Assembly: GCA_037176885.1 (NCBI GenBank)
Contig: JAWWNJ010000010.1
Location: 2,356,001 to 2,420,000 of the forward strand
Direction of reading: 5' to 3'
DNA length: 64,000 nucleotides
From: Favolaschia claudopus
Taxonomy: Eukaryota; Basidiomycota; Agaricomycetes; Agaricales; Mycenaceae
Each line of letters starts with the position of its first letter. Positions within the stretch are counted from its first letter, which is position 1. The notes beneath the pieces are model-generated. The model saw only the letters and a list, made by a program, of their open reading frames with translations. It was not told the origin of the DNA and did no database searches. A program made the position numbers and the translations under genes. Positions 58,728 to 64,000 of this stretch are shown one piece after another.

Positions 58728-61713
58728 ATGCTCGCTCGTCGGCTTCGGCATCTCGCTCGATCTTTTGCTTCTCCGTCGACGTACACTTCCCAGCACGCCA
58801 CTCACCCCGCATTTACTCGACGCTTTGCAATGGGCGCTGGAACGCAGACAATCGACACGTCGCAACGGCTAGAGACTCTCCGGAAATTGCTGGCTCAGGA
58901 ACAGGTTCATGCATTTGTTGTTCCGAGCGAAGACCAGCGTAGGTTTCGTACGATGAGCTTTAGATCACTTCTGATTTAGAGCCGTGAAGACTTCAGTGAA
59001 TATCTTGCCGAATGTGACGAACGAAGGGCTTTCATTTCGGGTTTCAATGGTTCTGCGGGTTTGCATCATATCCATCACGCAGATTTTCGCGTTCTTCATT
59101 GGTTTTGTACAGGTTGCGCGGTTGTCACACCCGATAAAGCGTTTTTATTCACGGATGGACGGTATTTCCTTCAGGCGGAACAGCAGTTGGATAAGTGAGT
59201 CCAGTTCTCTGCCAATTTACGTTCACCAATGACTCCTTTCGTCAGGAATTGGACTCTTATGAAGCAGGGTCTTCCAGGTATCTATCTATCTTTTTTGTAA
59301 GGCAATATTCGTGAATGCAAATCACAGAGGTTCCAACTTGGCAGGAATTCCTGCACAAGGTACGCTTTCTTTGTATGCAGAAAAACCCACACAGAAACCA
59401 CTCGGCCAGAAAATCGATCCCAACTCCCGGATAGGAATCGATTCCACCTTACTTTCTGCCTGTCTGTGCCTCTAGCATCACTCCTATATCGATTTCCGCT
59501 CACTTGCTCGTTCAGCGGACGCCGAGAATCTGAAAAAAGCGCTGCAGCCCCGGGGATCACAGCTCGTCTCTCTCAGCAAAAATCCCGTTGACTCCGTATG
59601 GGCTCAGGACCGACCTCCCAGGCCAACGAGCCAGGTCTTTTCCCTGGACGTCAAATATTCAGGTGAATCCCACCTGGATAAAATCAAGAGGCTTCGCGAA
59701 GAAATTGCAAAGAAGGACGGCAAAGCGATGGTTGTTACCATGTTGGATGAAGTTGCTTGGTTGTTCAACTTGCGAGGCGCCGACATTGCTTACAATCCGG
59801 TGTTCTTTGCTTATGCGACGGTCACGCCGGAACGGGCTACTCTTTTCATCAATCCTAAGCAACTCGATGATAAGGCTCGTAGTAGCCTAGGAGACAGTGT
59901 GGTGGTTCAAGATTACACCACGTTCTTCGATCAACTCAAGGGACTGACGAAGGAATTGAACTTGAGCGGCGATCAAGTGAGTCTTACGCACTGTGCTGCT
60001 CATCGCGCTCATTTTGGGTGCAGAAAGTTTTGCTCGGAGACAAGTCTAGCCTCGCAGTAGCTGAAGCCGTCGGCGAGGTCAGCCCTGTCTTTCTTCAATG
60101 CAATGTAACCTCATCAGCCGATAGGGAAATTACGCAATCGTCCCGTCTTTGGTCGCCGAGATGAAATCCGTGAAAAACGACACTGAATTGGAAGGCTTCC
60201 GGCAGTGCCATATCCGCGATGGAGCTGCTTTGGCTCGTTACTTTGCTTGGCTGGAAGAACAGCTTGTTTCAGGCGTTGAGGTCAACGAGAGTCAAGCAGC
60301 TGATAAACTCGAGCAGTTCAGATCGTAAGCCTTTTTGTCTACGATCTTACTATCTTTTTTGATGCTTCGCGAAGAGAGCTTGATCTTTTCCGTGGATTGT
60401 CGTTCCCCACAATATCGTCTACAGGCCCTAATGGCGGTATGTGTTTCCTCCGTGACGAAATGTACTTCCTAATACGATTTCATTCCACAGCGATCATTCA
60501 TTACCAGCCTGATGCCAACGATTGTGCCGTTGTCAAAAAAGAACAAGTTCGTTATTCGTTTGACCTGTATATCTTAGTATAACTTAGCATTGATCTTTTC
60601 GTTAGATATATCTTTGCGACTCTGGAGGCGAGTGGGACACATAGCTAAGTATTTTGTATACCCAACTGATTCCTGAACAGCTCAATTCTACGATGGGACT
60701 ACTGATGTGACCAGAACTTGGGTGCGATCAATCTGAAATCCGAAATCCTGGACCCATTGACTTGTTTCGTCGTGTAGCACTTTGGCACCCCAACCGCACA
60801 AGAGAAAAGAGCATTCACTCGTGTCTTGCAAGGACACATTGCTATCGACACTGCTATTTTCCCAACCGGAACCACCGGTCAGTTCTGGACACTGCCTTGA
60901 GAGAGGAATATTGACCGATGCATCCATATATTAGGATACCTCATGTGCCAGCTTTTCTATACTCTTGTTGTTCGACCTCTAACTGTAGTATTAGCGATGC
61001 GTTTGCAAGAAGGGCCTTGTGGAAAGATGGATTAGGTTCGAATATTCTCCTCCCTTCATCCAACTGAATTCTGATGAACAGTTTCCAGATTATCGGTGAG
61101 TTGATTGACATGGTTTGTGTTTCAAAGCATCTCAAACAAACCCCAGCCACGGCACTGGCCACGGTGTTGGTCATTATCTCAATGTGCATGAAGGTAGGAG
61201 AGACGTTTCTGACATGAATGTCTGACGACCTGGAATAATTAGGCCCGCATGGAATGGGAGTCAGAATCGGTAACTCGACTCGCTGTTCTGAGGTTACTTG
61301 TGGAACTTAACTTTGCAGCGTACAACTCGACACCGCTCAAACCCGGGATGACCGTGTCCAACGAACCAGGATACTACGCCGACGGAAGCTTTGGTATTCG
61401 CATCGAAAGCATAGTTCTAGTCCGCAAGATGGACACTGCGAACAATTTTGGTGACAAGGGATATCTAGGTTTTGAACGGGTCACCATGTAAGCATCGATC
61501 TTGTTCGACGCTAAAGGCACTGGTAATCAATTGACATTCTTGCCATTTAGGTGCCCGATCCAGACGAAGCTCATCGATATGAGCGTCTTCAGCTCGGAAG
61601 AAGTTCGCTGGATGAACGAGTATCATGCCGAAGTGTTTGAAAAAGTTTCTCCTCTGTTGAAGGATGATCAGAGAGCCTTGGAGTGGCTGAAGAGGGAATG
61701 CGCTGCTATCTAG
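58728..61713 (+). CDS. Xaa-Pro aminopeptidase P (M24B)
   Basis: Two in-frame ATGs are plausible: 58728, which adds 34 residues ([20 protein letters not shown]) that look like a mitochondrial presequence, and 58830 ([20 protein letters not shown]), which starts at the usual cytosolic N-terminus. The N-terminal creatinase-like domains contain [49 protein letters not shown] and [20 protein letters not shown]. The M24 metal site is complete: [17 protein letters not shown] (two Asp), [16 protein letters not shown] (His), SNEPGYY (Glu) and [11 protein letters not shown] (Glu). The end is [16 protein letters not shown]...ECAAI. It removes N-terminal residues preceding proline using Mn2+. One intron (60628-60680) is GC..AG. 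About 12 introns in all. Confidence 0.9.
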
Positions 61714-62367
61714 TTTCCGTATATATGCTATAAATCCTAGGCGTCCTTGAGCTTTCTGGCCCCGTTTTTGCAGCGTCTTGGCTCAGATAATTTAGCAGAA
61801 GATCTGGTAACGGCATGATTCCAAATTAGGAAACACTACGCCTCCGTCCTGATAAGGCAATTTTTCGTGCTGGGTCGTACCTATCAGAAGCCGTCCCGAT
61901 AGTCAAGTCGAAATCGAACTTGAGAAGTATCCGGGACAGAGCATACGATGCTCCAGACGAATGTCAAGTTTACGCGGCCGCGAGTGAGCCTGAGGGTAAC
62001 TCACCAGGCTGACTCGAAGGCTCGATTGAGCAAGTGATGAGCCATATGATACTTCAGACGGTCGAAAGAAATCACAGTGAGATATTTCACCGAAATCGAG
62101 AGCAGCCCACTGCATTGTCCGACCACGGCAATTTTGAAGTCATTCTACATACTGACTAGGAGTAGGGCATGTAGACGCTGGAACCCCGCTGCGTAGTCTA
62201 CTAGCAGCCAGCAGAGCGAAGGTGCGGCTGAATCGGAGGTTCGAGCTCGAAGTGGGTGGTTGACCCGTTTACCCAGTCGTTATCAATTTATCAGTGTGGA
62301 ATTCTGAAAGTTATTTTACGTAAATCATGCAAAAAAGTATCCCAGATTTAGCCCACCTGCTCGTACC
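61714..62367. other. Convergent intergenic interval
   Basis: 3' regions of the aminopeptidase and OPRTase genes. No gene is seen. Confidence 0.5.
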
Positions 62368-63106
62368 CTATTTGAGACCGTACTTGTCCCGGTATACCTT
62401 CATAGCAGCCAGTTCTTCAGTCATGCCACTCTTCTCCAGCCAAGCGATTAGGTCTCGCATTTTCAAGATCGATTTGACACGTCCTTCCCCGATAAGGCTC
62501 TCGATTTCGGTGACGGTGCTACTTGCGCCGTCCTGTCCAACTTCTTCACGATCCAGGCACTGAACAACGCCTACGACTTCGCCACCGCTCGCCCTGACCG
62601 TGTCAATGGCGCCACGAACGGCCTTTCCCGAGGTCATGACATCGTCCAAGATGACAACCTTTTTGCCAGCGACAGGGACACCAACCATATTTCCCCCTTC
62701 ACCGTGGTCTTTGACCTCTTTGCGGTCATAGGCAAGACCAACTGACAGGTTATGTTGCGAATACAGCGTCAGCGCGGTCGTCGACGCGAATGGAATGCCT
62801 TTGTACGCTGGCCCGAAGAGAACGTCGAAAGTGGGAAGGGGAGCGCTGGCAGACATTTGCGCGGAGACAATTGTAGATGCATACGCGGTCGACAATATAG
62901 CAAGAATGGGCCCAGAACTCAAGAGTCCTGCATTGAAGAAATACGGAGATACACTGTATTTTCACTCAACGGGAGTTTTCGTAGGACATGCCAGGGGTTG
63001 CGCACCGCCCGGACTTGAGCGTGAAAGAGCCAAATTTGAGGGCCCCAATCTCCATTGAGTGTTGGATGAGGTCTGACTGATACGAGGCTAGGACTTCGGT
63101 GGCCAT
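62368..63106 (-). CDS. URA5: Orotate phosphoribosyltransferase
   Basis: The ATG at 63106 (MATEVLASYQSDLIQHSMEI) and one intron (about 63005-62955, gtgcgc..tacag) give LKSGR joined to VSPYFFNAGLLSSGP. Further blocks are FDVLFGPAYKGIPFASTTAL, AYDRKEVKDHGEGGNMVG, the PRPP-binding motif VVILDDVMTSGKAVRGAI and RASGGEVVGVVQCLDREEVG. It ends MKVYRDKYGLK at 62368. The enzyme joins orotate and PRPP to make OMP, the fifth step of pyrimidine synthesis. Length (about 230 residues) is normal. It is head to head with the channel gene, with about 170 bp between starts. Confidence 0.95.
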
Positions 63107-63273
63107 GATGGTCCAGGGAAAGGTTAAGAAAAAGCGAAGGAAAACTTGGAAATCAAAATCCGATCTACCGGATCATCGGGCCGTCTCCCCGCACCTTTGC
63201 TTTCATCTTGCTTTCACCTCTTCCCTCCGGTACTCAGCGCTTAGCCCTGGCATGCTCGTTTGCTTGACCGATC

Positions 63274-64000
63274 ATGCTTGCACTCCTTGCTGCTGTACTC
63301 TCCTTCCTTGAATCAAGCAAGAGGGTATCTCCTCCTGACCTCGAAAACGGCCCAGAATCAGTGGCCCTTGATGCAAACGCAAATGCTTTGGGAAATCAGG
63401 CTAATGACGACGAGGACGAAGACTTAAACGGCGACGACATCACGCAGGACCTGGACAATGAATGGGACCGGAGACGAGCACGGACATACTCTGAATCCTC
63501 TTCGTTTACCGTTCCCGAGAACAAGCCGAAATCAACTTGGTGTCTTAAAATTCGAGATTTCTTGAGCACAGAAACGTCAGAGCGAGATTTGGACTCATAT
63601 ATACCCAACTATCGATATACTCCAATATTATCCGGAATCATTATCCCTTTCTCTATCCTTCTTGAAATTCCGGGTCTCACCGAGGCAGGTTTTGATCTTG
63701 CTCCATGGGATTTTTTCTAAAATTACTGTAGAATTGGTACATCCGAACTGAGGACAACAAAACCGTTGAAATCCAGCCCAATCCCGCAATATTGGATGTC
63801 GGTCTTGCTTTCAGCATGGCTTGCGCGTTGGCTGCCAACATCTGCCTTGTGATCCGCTTTCTCGAGAAGAGGGTCAAGCTCATGACACTTGGATGCATCG
63901 TTTTTCTGACAATTCACGGTGCGTCGTATAACGACTACACTGAATCTTGCTGATTTAGGGCTTAACAGACATCATCAACATTGTTACCCTCATAATCTTT
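63274..64000 (+). CDS. TOK-like outwardly rectifying potassium channel, N-terminal part (cut by window edge)
   Basis: The ATG at 63274 (MLALLAAVLSFLESSKRVS) opens a cytosolic acidic region (DDEDEDLNGDDITQDLDNEW), then NYRYTPILSGIIIPFSILLE, IPGLTE and a continuing segment WYIRTEDNKTVEIQPNPAI. Next come VGLAFSMACALAANICLVIR, RVKLMTLGCIVFLTIHD and, after another intron, IINIVTLIIF. This membrane part and its NYR..LPILSG-like entry match fungal TOK1-type two-pore potassium channels. Pore loops would lie past the window end. The intron at 63685-63731 appears to begin GC. Confidence 0.7.

Overview
The window is nuclear DNA from a mushroom-forming basidiomycete (Agaricomycetes). The genes are packed and on both strands. 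They are broken by many 45-70 nt introns with GT..AG borders and CTNAC-like branch sites. The families are typical of that group: divergent G-alpha proteins, fungal arrestin-like proteins, MYND-finger paralogs, DUF1996 secreted proteins, NCS1 permeases and TOK-type potassium channels. There are no operons, tRNAs, rRNAs or CRISPR arrays. Exon structures were read by eye from splice signals and frame, so borders are inferred unless stated.

Left part (1-15.4 kb): a minus-strand LTR-retrotransposon gag-protease ORF whose polymerase part is not visible; a RhoGAP-like N-terminal fragment; a multi-pass membrane protein (-); a cyclopropane-fatty-acid-synthase-like methyltransferase (+); and a SNF2-family ATPase (-) that shares a divergent promoter region with the nucleoporin SEH1 (+).

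Middle (15.9-38.2 kb): SEH1; a NIPA-type magnesium transporter; a MYND-finger gene, a GH47 alpha-mannosidase and a second MYND-finger gene in a row on the + strand; an F-box-like LRR protein (-); an arrestin-like gene with apparent frameshifts; a small four-exon gene of unknown function; then a large divergent G-protein alpha subunit with an apparent 4-nt microexon.

Right part (38-64 kb): a gene-poor stretch with an imperfect tandem repeat; a basic/acidic low-complexity protein (-); a cysteine-rich small secreted protein (+); pyruvate dehydrogenase E1 alpha (-); a DUF1996 secreted protein (+); an NCS1 purine/cytosine permease (-); a small unknown gene (-); a type-B carboxylesterase (-); a flavin-reductase-like protein (-); an aminopeptidase P (+); orotate phosphoribosyltransferase (-); and the start of a TOK-like potassium channel (+) cut by the window edge.

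The genes do not form one pathway. The most unusual items are the G-alpha gene (4-nt exon, altered switch II, no N-myristoylation glycine), the secreted peptide whose exons nearly all begin with a cysteine codon, four apparent GC-AG introns in four genes, and the MYND paralog pair that flanks a mannosidase and shares a promoter element.
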